Notes under the pieces: generated by a model
What the model was told of the DNA's origin: nothing
The model's database searches: none
Seen by the model: the letters and a program-made list of their open reading frames with translations, nothing else
Source: Streptomyces sp. NRRL F-4489
GTDB taxonomy: Bacteria; Actinomycetota; Actinomycetes; Streptomycetales; Streptomycetaceae
Direction: 5' to 3'
Assembly: GCF_001509485.1 (NCBI RefSeq)
Contig: NZ_LLZI01000015.1
Location: 1 to 18,546, forward strand
Length of the DNA: 18,546 nt
Program-made: the position numbers and the translations under genes
Shown here: positions 7,344 through 15,700 of the stretch, in pieces
Numbering within the stretch: position 1 is the stretch's first letter
Layout of the letters: the number at the start of each line of letters is the position of its first letter

Positions 7344-7757
7344 TCACAGGGCGCGCAGGCCGTCGATGACCTCGCGCAGTACGTCCGCGTCGGGGAGTTC
7401 GGCCGGCGGCACCGGGCGGGTGACGTGCACCAGCCCGGCGTCCAGCAGATCGCCGATCAGGACCCGGACCACGCCGACCGGCAGGTCGAACTCGGCCGCC
7501 AGCTCGGCGACCGACTGCGGCGCCTCCCGGCACAGCTCGACGATGTCGAGGTGTTCCGGGGAGAGCGTCTGGTCGGTGATCGGCTCCTCGGCGCGGCTCT
7601 CCGCGATGACCAGCGCGATCAGGTCCAGCCGGTCCTCGGCGGCCGTGCGGGTGCGCCCGCGCGTCATCGCGTACGGGCGGACGACGGGGCCGGCCTCGTC
7701 GTCGAACCAGCGGGCCGGCTCCCGTCCCGGTCCCGGCCGGCCGTCCTGATCGGTCAT
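7344..7757 (-). CDS. cvnC: Conservon protein CvnC (DUF742)
   Basis: A 137-residue DUF742 protein. It has the family's conserved VRPYAMTRGRT block (27-37) and a winged-helix-like C-terminal half (about 69-112, with SVAELAAEFDLPVGVVRVLIGDLLDAGLV). CvnC proteins belong to the membrane-associated complex formed by the sensor kinase, roadblock protein and GTPase; DNA binding by this fold has not generally been shown. The gene begins 31 bases after cvnB, with no strong Shine-Dalgarno site before the ATG, which suggests translation helped by the upstream gene. Confidence 0.92.
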   Translation of the reverse strand: MTDQDGRPGPGREPARWFDDEAGPVVRPYAMTRGRTRTAAEDRLDLIALVIAESRAEEPITDQTLSPEHLDIVELCREAPQSVAELAAEFDLPVGVVRVLIGDLLDAGLVHVTRPVPPAELPDADVLREVIDGLRAL

Positions 7758-7788
7758 GGCGCCACCGTAGTCGTACTCGGGCGGTGGG

Positions 7789-8214
7789 TCAGGACCGGGG
7801 CGCGGTGCCCAGGTGCGTGCCCACGCGCTTGACGAGCAGCGTCATCTCGTAGGCGACCAGCCCGATGTCGGAGTCGGCGTCGGCGAGCACCGCCAGGCAG
7901 CTGCCGTCGCCGGCCGCGCTGACGAAGAGGAACGCGTCGTCCAGCTCGACCATGGTCTGGCGGACCTGGCCGGCGTCGAAGTGCCGGCCGACGCCCTTGG
8001 CCAGGCTGTGGAAGCCGGAGGCGACCGCGGCCAGGTGCTCGCTGTCCTCGCGGGTGAGGTCCTTGGAGGCGCCGGTGGCCAGGCCGTCACTGGAGAGGAC
8101 CAGTGCCTTGCGGATGCTGCCGACCCGCTCGACCAGCTCGTCCAGGAGCCAGTTCAGCTCGCCGGATCCGTGCGGCGAGACGGCGGTGGTCGCTGTTGCC
8201 TTCGGTGCGGTCAT
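7789..8214 (-). CDS. cvnB: Conservon protein CvnB (roadblock/LC7)
   Basis: A 141-residue roadblock/LC7 domain protein, resembling MglB. It is expected to dimerise and to act on or recruit the CvnD GTPase (family knowledge). Recognisable segments are LNWLLDELVERVGSIRKALVLSSDGL and the later AAGDGSCLAVLADADSDIGLVAYEM strand-helix pair. Its ATG overlaps the cvnA stop in an ATGA junction and is preceded by GGGAGAGGA inside the end of cvnA, so the two genes are translationally coupled. Confidence 0.94.
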   Translation of the reverse strand: MTAPKATATTAVSPHGSGELNWLLDELVERVGSIRKALVLSSDGLATGASKDLTREDSEHLAAVASGFHSLAKGVGRHFDAGQVRQTMVELDDAFLFVSAAGDGSCLAVLADADSDIGLVAYEMTLLVKRVGTHLGTAPRS

Positions 8215-10841
8215 GGACCGTCCTCTCCCGATGTCGTTCGTGGTGCGCTCGCGTCCCCGGGGGCGGCGTCGCCGGCGCCCGGGTCCGGGGATGCGGGGGT
8301 CTGCGGGGCCTCGCCGTGCTCCCGGCGGGCGCGCTGCCAGCCGCGCTGGAGCGAGGACATCCGGGAGCGGACGGCCTCGGCATCGCGGTCGGCGGCGGGC
8401 GGGGCGGCCGGTGCGGCCGGTCCGGCCGGTCCGGCCGGACGGTCCGCCGGGGGCCCGCCGGCCGGGTCGGTCCTGAGCTGCGGCGCGAGGCTGGCCTGGC
8501 GGACGCGGCGGGGCAGGCCCTGGGGGGTGGTGGCGGGCGGTTCCGGAGCGCGGTCCGGAGCGTCCGGGGCTTCCCCGGCTTCCGGGGAACGGTCCGCGGC
8601 GCGCGGGCCGTCGGCCGTACGCGCCCCGTCCACCGTACGGCCGTGGTCGGACACCAGCACCGGCGGGCGGGCGCGGCGCGGCAGCGGGGCGGGGGCGCCG
8701 GTCGGTGCCTGGTCGCCGGCCTGCTGGTGCTGCTCACCGGACGGGACGGCGGTGGGCCGGGGCCGGGCGGGCGGCCGGTCGCGCTCCGCCGGGGCGTCCT
8801 CGGCGCCGTCCCGGCGGACGCGCCGGGGCAGCGGCACCGGGATCTGGGCCAGCGGGTCGAGGGCGGGGGCGTCGTCGCCGGTGTCCGGCGCGTCGTCCGC
8901 GGGGCCGGTGGAAACGGCGGTCCGGCCGGTGTCCCGGCCACCGTCGCCGCCCTCGGTGAGCAGCGCGCCGGGGATGAGGACCACCGCGGTGGTGCCGCCG
9001 TACGGCGAGGGCTGGAGGGAGACCCGGACCCCCTGCCGCTGGGCGAGCCGGCTGACCACGAACAGGCCGAGCCGGTCGGTGTCGGAGAGCTCGAACTCGG
9101 GGGTCTCGGCGAGCCGGAGGTTGGCGTCCAGCAGCTGGTCGGGGGCCATGCCCAGCCCGCGGTCGTGGATCTCCAGGGTGAAGCCGCTGGGGACGCGTTC
9201 GCCGACGACCTGGACGGCGGTGTGCGGCGGGGAGAAGACGGTGGCGTTCTCCAGGAGTTCGGCGATCAGGTGGGTCAGGTCGGAGACCGCGGGCCCGTCC
9301 ACCGCGAGCCGGGGCAGCCGGCGGACCTCGATGCGCTCGTAGTCCTCCACCTCGGCGACCGCGGCGCGCACCACGTCCATCAGCTGGACGGGCTTGCGCC
9401 ACTGCCGGGAGGGGGCCGCGCCGGAGAGGATGACCAGGCCCTCGGCGTGCCGGCGCATGCGGGTGGTCATGTGGTCGAGGCGGAAGAGGTCGGCGAGTTC
9501 GTCGGTGTCCTCGGTGCGCCGCTCCATGGCGTCGAGGAGGGTCAGCTGGCGGTGCAGCAGGACCTGGCTGCGGCGGGCGAGGTTGACGAACACCTCGGAG
9601 ACGCCGCGGCGCATCTCGGCCTGTTTGACGGCGGCCTCGACGGCGGCCCGCTGGAGGGTGTTGAGGGCCTGGCCGACCTGGCCGGTCTCGTCCGGGCCGA
9701 ACTCCTCGCGGGGCGCCTCGGCCTCCACATCGACCCGTTCGCCGGCCGCCAGCCGGCGCATGACGCTGGGCAGCCGGACGCCGGAGACCTCGTGGGCGGT
9801 CTTGCGCAGGCGGGTCAGGTCCCGGACGTGCCGGCGGCCGATCCGCAGCGAGACGATGACCGAGACCAGCAGTGCGAGGAAGCCGAGGATTCCGGTGGCC
9901 AGCGCCTTGAGGACGATCCTGGTGGCGATCGGCTCGACGCGCGCCTGGTAGCGCTCGCCGGCGTCCTTGCCCATCCGGGCGAGGTCGCCGAGGACCTTCT
10001 CGGCGGCGGTGTTCCAGCGGTCGGCGTTGACGGCGCGCGCGGCGGTCGCCGGGTCGGCGCCGATGACGCGGTCCTCGTAGGAGGTCAGTTCGCGGGCGGC
10101 GGCGGAGTGCCAGTAGTCGTCGTAGACGCCGCGGTCGGTGGCGGGCAGGAGCGGGAGGTTGGTGCTGTAGAGGATGCGGCGCTCGGCGACCCGGTCGGAC
10201 AGTTCGCGCTGGTCGTGGGCGGAGATGCTGCCGGAGGCGAGGACCGCGGACATCAGGGCGTCCTCGCGGGCGAACGCCTCGCGGGCGCGGGTGAGGTTGA
10301 CCAGCGCGCGGCCCTGCTTGTCCATCTCGACGTTCTCCAGGGCGTGGAGCGCGGCGAGCAGGTCGTATCCGGGGTCGACGAGGGCGTCGTAGGACTCCAG
10401 GGCCTCGTCGCGGCCGAGGCGGTTGTCCTCGACCTGGGCGCGCAGCGCGTCGAGGCCGTCCAGGCCCTTGACGAAGGCGTCGACCCGGCGGCCGGCCTCG
10501 CCGGTGAGGTCGGAGCGGGCGTCCTGGGTGCCGACGTCGGCGCGCAGGCGGTCCACGGCGTCGTCGGTGGCGCGGCTCTGGCCGCGCAGCTCGGTCAGCG
10601 CGGTGGCGCCGCGGCGGTCGGCGAGGTAGAGCAGGCTCTGGCGGCGCTCGCGCTGGAGGGTCTGGATGACGTCCTCGACGGGGTAGCCGAGACCGCGGAC
10701 GACGTTGCCGACGTCGAGGAGCTGATTCGCCTGGCGGCCGGTGACGTAGGTGGTGACGCTCCACATGACGGTCAGGGACACCAGCGGCACGAGCAGCAGC
10801 GCCACGATCTTCCGGCGGACCGACTTCCCGCGAAAGCGCAT
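8211..10841 (-). CDS. cvnA: Conservon sensor histidine kinase CvnA
   Basis: An 876-residue membrane sensor kinase. Order of parts: TM1 (about 10-32); an extracytoplasmic helical region resembling the nitrate/nitrite-sensing NIT domain (about 35-300, with LQRERRQSLLYLADR); TM2 (about 308-334); a HAMP-like linker; a dimerisation region with His457 in RLDHMTTRMRRHAEGL; and an HATPase domain with N-box Asn532 (ELLENATVFSPP), G1 box DRGLGM (560-565) and GLFVVSRLAQRQG. After about residue 635 comes a Pro/Ala/Arg-rich disordered tail holding three LPRR(V/A)R motifs. No response regulator gene is nearby, as is usual for conservons. The start is supported by GGGGAGG directly upstream, although only two bases separate it from the ATG. 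Its ligand is unknown. Confidence 0.92.
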   Translation of the reverse strand: MRFRGKSVRRKIVALLLVPLVSLTVMWSVTTYVTGRQANQLLDVGNVVRGLGYPVEDVIQTLQRERRQSLLYLADRRGATALTELRGQSRATDDAVDRLRADVGTQDARSDLTGEAGRRVDAFVKGLDGLDALRAQVEDNRLGRDEALESYDALVDPGYDLLAALHALENVEMDKQGRALVNLTRAREAFAREDALMSAVLASGSISAHDQRELSDRVAERRILYSTNLPLLPATDRGVYDDYWHSAAARELTSYEDRVIGADPATAARAVNADRWNTAAEKVLGDLARMGKDAGERYQARVEPIATRIVLKALATGILGFLALLVSVIVSLRIGRRHVRDLTRLRKTAHEVSGVRLPSVMRRLAAGERVDVEAEAPREEFGPDETGQVGQALNTLQRAAVEAAVKQAEMRRGVSEVFVNLARRSQVLLHRQLTLLDAMERRTEDTDELADLFRLDHMTTRMRRHAEGLVILSGAAPSRQWRKPVQLMDVVRAAVAEVEDYERIEVRRLPRLAVDGPAVSDLTHLIAELLENATVFSPPHTAVQVVGERVPSGFTLEIHDRGLGMAPDQLLDANLRLAETPEFELSDTDRLGLFVVSRLAQRQGVRVSLQPSPYGGTTAVVLIPGALLTEGGDGGRDTGRTAVSTGPADDAPDTGDDAPALDPLAQIPVPLPRRVRRDGAEDAPAERDRPPARPRPTAVPSGEQHQQAGDQAPTGAPAPLPRRARPPVLVSDHGRTVDGARTADGPRAADRSPEAGEAPDAPDRAPEPPATTPQGLPRRVRQASLAPQLRTDPAGGPPADRPAGPAGPAAPAAPPAADRDAEAVRSRMSSLQRGWQRARREHGEAPQTPASPDPGAGDAAPGDASAPRTTSGEDGP

Positions 10842-10852
10842 GGCCTCCCCTA

Positions 10853-10888
10853 CGTCAACCCCGGCGCCGGGGATGGTGTTCCGTCAAC
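10853..10888. promoter_or_regulatory. Palindrome flanked by direct repeats upstream of cvnA
   Basis: A perfect 14-base palindrome CCCCGGCGCCGGGG (10859-10872) is flanked by two identical CGTCAAC heptamers (10853-10859 and 10882-10888, starts 29 bases apart). It lies 12-47 bases before the cvnA start, in its leader or promoter. This could be an operator or a translation-blocking hairpin; no known factor is recognised. Confidence 0.4.
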
Positions 10889-10897
10889 AGCGGCGCG

Positions 10898-10903
10898 AGC
10901 CTA
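10898..10903 (-). promoter_or_regulatory. Candidate -10 element for cvnA
   Basis: TAGGCT on the minus strand, about 57 bases before the cvnA ATG, fits a streptomycete TANNNT -10 box. No good -35 hexamer stands 16-19 bases upstream, so this is only tentative. Confidence 0.22.
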
Positions 10904-11208
10904 CTACTGTCGGGGGGCCGATCCGAGGCCCGGCGGACGGGCCGGGCGCGCGGGCGGGAGGGGATCGTCATGACTTGTCCGGCGATGCCCGGACCGCGGG
11001 CCGCCGAGTGTGGCTATGGCCACCCGGGCGTGCGGCGGGCGGCGGCCCCGGCGGGTGCTTCGGCGCGCTCCGGTGCGTGGCCGGAGTGGGGGACGGCGGA
11101 GTGGACAGAAGCCCGGTGGGTGTGGCATGTATCCGGTGAAATCCGGGCAGCCGCCAAGGAGTCGGACTGCCGGGGCGGGGGCCGGGCGAGTACGGGGAGT
11201 GTGACGCG
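10904..11208. other. Divergent intergenic region, no supported gene
   Basis: This is the bulk of the 367-base spacer between cvnA (minus) and the small membrane protein (plus). It has visibly more A and T at third positions in every frame than the neighbouring genes. A plus-strand frame beginning at ATG 10970 after GGGAGGGG runs into the next gene, but its codon use is not gene-like. A TGGACA at 11102-11107 with a poor -10 match near 11126 might be a promoter for the plus-strand gene. The region also holds the small inverted repeat GTGGC-TATG-GCCAC. Confidence 0.5.
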
Positions 11209-11592
11209 ATGGACGGCGGCAGGCGTCCTTTGTGGCAGGAGGAGGCGGCGGCCCGGCGCCGGATGCCCGACCCGGTGCGGACGGCCGCGGTCCGCGCGGT
11301 GCTCGTCGTGGCGGTGACCCTGGTCGAGGCCATGGTGGCCTTCCTGTGCACCCTCGCGGGCTCGCTGTTCGCGTTCCCCGCGGTGCTCATGACGGTCGCC
11401 AGCACGATCGTGGCGACGTGGGCGGTGCTGGACGTCTGGGTGACGCGCCAGGTGTGGATCCAGCGGCACGGCGTCCGGTCCGAGCCGAGCAGCACCGCCC
11501 GGGAGCTGCGCCGGGAGCGGCGGCAGGCCCGCCGCCGGGAGCGCGCCGGAGAGCCGCGGGGGCAGGCGGGGACGGACCGCGCGGCGGCCTGA
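11209..11592 (+). CDS. Small two-helix membrane protein, unknown function
   Basis: A 127-residue protein of no family I recognise. Two adjacent hydrophobic segments (about 29-51 and 53-77) form a helical hairpin, so both ends probably face the cytoplasm. The C-terminal tail (about 90-127) is strongly basic, with RELRRERRQARRRER, and could touch lipid head groups, RNA or DNA. The ATG at 11209 follows GGGGAG with nine bases between. Codon third positions are strongly G/C, supporting real coding. It is divergent from cvnA and 271 bases upstream of the IclR gene, with repeats and hairpins in between, so it is probably a separate unit. A functional link to the conservon is possible but unproven. 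Confidence 0.72.
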   Translation: MDGGRRPLWQEEAAARRRMPDPVRTAAVRAVLVVAVTLVEAMVAFLCTLAGSLFAFPAVLMTVASTIVATWAVLDVWVTRQVWIQRHGVRSEPSSTARELRRERRQARRRERAGEPRGQAGTDRAAA

Positions 11593-11614
11593 CGGCGCGC
11601 GGGGCCGAGGGGGG

Positions 11615-11667
11615 CCGTCGTACGCGCGGGGCCGCGCGGGCCCGCGTGCGCCCGTCGTACGCGTACG
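11615..11667. repeat. 12-base direct repeats with a 12-base palindrome
   Basis: CCGTCGTACGCG occurs at 11615-11626 and again at 11652-11663. The second copy runs into the perfect palindrome CGTACGCGTACG (11656-11667). Between them CGCGCGG/CCGCGCG (11623-11638) can pair as a tight hairpin. The block lies 22-75 bases after the stop of the small membrane protein, so it may serve as its terminator, as a regulator site for the next gene, or both. Confidence 0.4.
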
Positions 11668-11714
11668 CGGACGCCCGGCCGGGAGCCGCCCGGTGGCCGG
11701 CCGCTCGGTATCAT

Positions 11715-11748
11715 CCGTCGCTCACGCGTCATCACCCGTCGCTCACGC
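11715..11748 (+). promoter_or_regulatory. 13-base direct repeat upstream of the IclR gene
   Basis: CCGTCGCTCACGC is present twice (11715-11727 and 11736-11748), starts 21 bases apart, i.e. two helical turns. A TCATC precedes each copy (11711 and 11729). TATCAT at 11709-11714 resembles a -10 box immediately before the first copy. The site is 116-149 bases upstream of the IclR start. Direct repeats on one helix face suit a dimer or tetramer regulator, possibly the IclR protein itself (inference). Confidence 0.45.
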
Positions 11749-11863
11749 ATCGCGGCGCGTGGTGCGCGAGCGGAATCCGAGCCGGGTCCGGCCCCGCCGG
11801 GGCCGCCCGGGGAACGGCCCCCGGACGTGCCCTCCGGGGGCGGCGGGGGTGAAGGCGGGAGCC

Positions 11864-12667
11864 ATGGCGGAGACGACCGGTACGGCGGCGGAGCACGGCG
11901 ACGAGCGGCGGGCGGCCGGGTCCGTGCAGTCCGTGGAGCGCGCGGTGAGCGTGCTGGAGAGCCTGGCCCGGCTCGGCGGGGCCGGGGTCACCGAACTCGC
12001 CGCCGAGCTGGGCGTGCACAAGTCGACCGCGTTCCGGATCCTGGGCGTCCTGGAGAGCCGGGGGCTGGTCGAGCAGGAGAAGGAGCGCGGCAAGTACGTG
12101 CTGGGTACGGGGGTGCTGCGGCTGGCCGGGGCGGCGGCGATCCGGCTGGACATCTCGCAGGAGGGCCAGCCGGTGTGCCGGGCGCTGGCCGACGGCACCG
12201 GCGAGACCGCGAACATCGCGGTGCTCGACGGCGACGCCGCGGTCAACATCATGCAGGCCCGGGGCTCGGCCGCGGTGACCGCCTTCAACTGGCTGGGCCG
12301 CCGCACCCCTTTGCACGCCACCGCCAGCGGCAAGGTCCTGCTGGCGCATCTGCCCCGGGACCGCCGGGACGCGCTGCTGGGCCGTCCGCTGCCGCGGTTC
12401 ACCGCGCACACCCTGACCGCGCCCGGCGCCGTACGGGAGCAGCTGGCGGACGTGCTGGCGGACGGATTCGCCCGGACCGCCGAGGAGTTCGAGGAGGGTC
12501 TGAACGCCGTCGCGGCGCCGGTGCGGTCCTACGACGGGTCGGTGATCGGGGCGATCGGGGTCTCCGGGCCCGCCTACCGGATGGCCCGGGAGCGGCTGCC
12601 GGAGCTGGCGGCGGCGTCGGTACGGGCAGCCGCGGACCTCTCGCGGCGGATGGGGTACGGCGGCTGA
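11864..12667 (+). CDS. IclR-family transcriptional regulator
   Basis: A 267-residue IclR-type DNA-binding protein. The N-terminal winged helix-turn-helix spans about 21-82, with TELAAELGVHKSTAFRILGVLE at 43-64. A C-terminal GAF-like effector domain follows (about 100-265), with GETANIAVLDGDAAVNIMQ, the conserved RTPLHATASGKVLLAHLP and EEGLNAVAAPV. IclR proteins usually control adjacent catabolic genes; none is adjacent in this window, as the neighbours are the small membrane protein and a convergent SMC gene, so its target is unknown. ATG 11864 has GAAGG eight bases upstream; the in-frame extension to 11693 crosses the direct repeats and reads as unstructured Arg/Pro sequence. The gene ends at a strong hairpin. 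Confidence 0.93.
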   Translation: MAETTGTAAEHGDERRAAGSVQSVERAVSVLESLARLGGAGVTELAAELGVHKSTAFRILGVLESRGLVEQEKERGKYVLGTGVLRLAGAAAIRLDISQEGQPVCRALADGTGETANIAVLDGDAAVNIMQARGSAAVTAFNWLGRRTPLHATASGKVLLAHLPRDRRDALLGRPLPRFTAHTLTAPGAVREQLADVLADGFARTAEEFEEGLNAVAAPVRSYDGSVIGAIGVSGPAYRMARERLPELAAASVRAAADLSRRMGYGG

Positions 12668-12672
12668 GGCCG

Positions 12673-12715
12673 GGGGCGGCGGCCGACGCCCGGCCGCACA
12701 GAAAGGCGCCGCCCC
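12673..12715. terminator. Bidirectional terminator between iclR-type gene and SMC gene
   Basis: Two alternative stems occupy the 61-base convergent gap: GCGGCCG, loop ACGCC, CGGCCGC (12679-12697, seven perfect pairs), and the wider GGGGCGGCG/CGCCGCCCC (12673-12681 with 12707-12715, nine perfect pairs). Both stop codons are within 15 bases of the structure. Confidence 0.65.
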
Positions 12716-12728
12716 AGGTCCCCGCCGC

Positions 12729-15700
12729 TCACCCCCCGGCCGGCACCCCCGCCTCCGCCCCCTGGTCCGGCCGCCGGTACATCCGGGTCGCGGTGATCTG
12801 CCCGTGCACCGTCTCCGCGGCCGGATCGACCTGCGGCAGGCCGGGGCGCAGATGCTCCTCGACGCTGATGTACTTCAGGCCCGCGCGCAGGTCCGCGTCG
12901 TTGCGCAACCGGATGACCAGCGGGAACTCCGCGAGCGCGGTGGTGTCGAACAGGCCGGTGGTGTAGAGCAGCTGGACGCCGAGGGCGTCCGCGACGGCCC
13001 GCTGGAGCTCCAGCAGATACGTGGCGTTGGCCCGGCCGATGGGGTTGTCCAGGAACAGCGTGCCGGCGTGCCGCTGCTTGTCCCGGCCCCGGTCGTTGCT
13101 GCGCAGCGCGGCCATCGTGCAGTACAGGGCGATGGCGGCGGTCAGCAGCTGGCCGCCGGAGAAGACATCGCCCATCTGCCCGACCGGGACCCGCTCGGCG
13201 CGCAGCACCGCGTCCGGCTTGAGGATCTCCACCGCGACCCCGCGCGGCTGGAGCGCGGCGTGCACCCCGCGCAGCAGCAGGGACATCCCGTCCCGGCGCA
13301 GATCGCTGTTCTTGCGCACCGCGGCGCGGGTCGCCTCGTCGATCACCTCGCCGAGCCGCTCGGTGAGGGTGGCCTGGTCCGGGTCCTCGAAGCGGATCCG
13401 CAGGAACTCCTGGCCGGACCACTCCCCCAGGCCCTCGGGGAGCCGGGAGAGCCGCTGGGCCGAGCGCAGGGTGGTCAGCGAGGACTCCACCAGGCCGCGG
13501 AGGCGGTCCACGATGGAGTCGCGGTTGCGCTCCAGCTGGGCGAGTTCGTCGGTGAGCACCCGCAGGCGGGGCGCGAACGCCTCGGCCCACTTGGCGGCGT
13601 GGTCCGGCAGGGCCGCCGCGGGCAGCTCCCGGATCTGCTGCCGGGCGGGGGTGCGCACCTGCTCGTAGCGGGTGGAGTTGGCGTGCCGGACGAGGACGTC
13701 GGCGGCCTCGCGGACCGCGGCCTCGGCGGCGGAGAGGTCGGCGGCGCAGCCGCGCAGCGAGCGGCGGGACTCGGCGGCGGCCTGCCGGGCCTCGGCCGGG
13801 CTGCCCGGATACGGGTCGGCCGGCGCCTCCGTACCCTCCTCGGCGTCCGGATGGTCGCGCAGCAGATCGCGCAGCAGCGCGGCGGTCTCGTCGAAGCCGC
13901 CGGCGGCGTCCTCGGCGGCGCGGTGGGCGCGCAGCAGCTCCTCGTGCCCGTCGCGGGCGGCCGCCAGCGCCTCGGTGGCGGTGGCCAGTTCGGCGTTGGC
14001 GGTGCGCAGCAGCTCCTTGGCGCCCTCGGCGTCGGCGGGCACCAGCTCCTCGGGCAGCTCGGTGTGCGCCTCGCCGTCGGCGGGCGCCAGCCGCTCGGCC
14101 TCGCCGCGCAGCCGGCCCAGCTGCTCGCTGGCGGCCGAGGCGCGGCTCTCCAGCATCTGGACCAGCGACTCGGCGCGGGCCGCGGCGGCCTGGCGGGACG
14201 GGCCGTCGGCGGCGTCCGGGCTCTGGAGCAGCTGCTCGGCGCGGGTGCGGACCTTGTTGGTGAGGCGGTTCAGCTCGGCCAGGGCGGCGGATTCGTCGCC
14301 CTCGGCGCGGGCCTGCTCGGCGCGCAGATCGGCGCCGACGCCGACCTTCTCGTAGAGCTGGGAGGCGGCGCGGTACGCCTCGCGGAGCGCGGGCAGCGAG
14401 GCGGTGGGCGCCTCGGGGGCGTCGCCGAGGTCGTCGGGGACGCCGGCGATCTCGGCGCGCTCGGCGCGCAGCGCGCGGGCGGTGCGGCGGGCGTCGTCGG
14501 CGGCCCGCTGGGCGGCCCGGCGGTCCTCGTCGGCGGCTCGGGCGCGGTCCACGCACTCCTCGGCGCGGGCCTCGAACTCGGCGGCCTCATCGGCCAGTTC
14601 GCGCATCCGGGACTGCCAGCCGGCCCGTTCGCGGAGGCGGTGGGCGAGGCCGGCGAGGAGGTCGGCGGTGCGGCGGGCGCGCTGGGCGGCCTCCTGCCGC
14701 TCGTCGCGGACGCGGGTGGCCTCGGCGGCGGTCTCCTCGGTCTCGGCGCGGGCCGCGCGGGCCTCGGCCAGCTCGGCGGCGGCCTCCTCGGCGGCCGTAC
14801 GGGCGGCCGCGGCGGCCTCGGCCAGCTCGGCGAGGCGGCCGGCCGGGCAGCCGGCGCGCCAGGAGGCGAGGCGGGCGGCGAGCGCGCGGTCCTGGCCGAG
14901 CCGGGCGGCCAGGGCCCGGATCTCCTCGTCGCGGGCGGTGGCGCGGGCGCGCAGGGCGCGGCGCTCCTCGTCGGCGGCGGACTCGTCGTGCATCGCCGGG
15001 TTGGGCGGGACGAGGAAGACGCCGGTGTCCTCGGCGTCCTGCGGCGGGGTGGGGGCGAGCAGGGCGGCGGCGGTGCCGACCGCGACGGTGGAACGGGGCA
15101 GCAGCGCGGCCTGGGAGAGCACCTCGCGGGCCCGGGCGTGGGTGTCCGGGTCGGTGATGATCACGCCGTCGACCAGCTCGGGGCGGGCGGCCAGCACCCG
15201 GGCGTGGTCGGCGGGGTCGACGGACTGGGCGAGGTAGCGCCAGCCGGGCAGCGCGGGGACGCCGTGCTCGCCGAGGTACTCCACCGCGGCCAGCACGTCC
15301 GGGCCGGGCGGCAGCAGCCCGCCGTCGCCCAGCGCGCCCAGGATGCGGGCGTCGTCGGCGGCGGCCGTGCGCAGGTCGAACAGCTGGCGCTCGGCGGCGG
15401 CGACGCCATCGTCGAGCAGTTCGCGCAGGGCGTCGGCGGCGCGGTCCACCTCCTCGGCGGTGAGCGGGCCGCCGGTGCGGCGGGCGGTGCCGGCGGACGG
15501 CCCGGCGCCGTCGGCGGTGCGCGGGCCGGGCAGCGGGAGGCCGGACGCCTCGGGCAGGCCGAGGAGTTCGGCCAGGCGCGGTTCGGCGCCGATCGACTCG
15601 GCGGCCCGGCGCTCGGCGTCGTGGGCGCGCTCGGCGGCCTGGGCGGCGTCCTCGGCGCGGGCCGCGGCCAGTTCGGCGGCGGAGTGCCGGGCGGCGGCCT

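Noticed and set aside
7306..7533. Longer N-terminus for the epoxide hydrolase
   Set aside because: It would overlap cvnC, is Arg/Gly/Pro-rich, and a good ribosome site stands directly before the ATG at 7305.
8103..10973. Long plus-strand frame opposite cvnA and cvnB
   Set aside because: Gly/Asp/Val-rich shadow of the kinase gene, which itself has complete sensor-kinase architecture.
10970..11317. Plus-strand frame with GGGAGGGG before an ATG in the cvnA divergent spacer
   Set aside because: Despite the attractive ribosome site, third positions have far more A/T than real genes here, and the frame runs through the start of the small membrane protein gene in another frame. A short leader peptide cannot be fully excluded.
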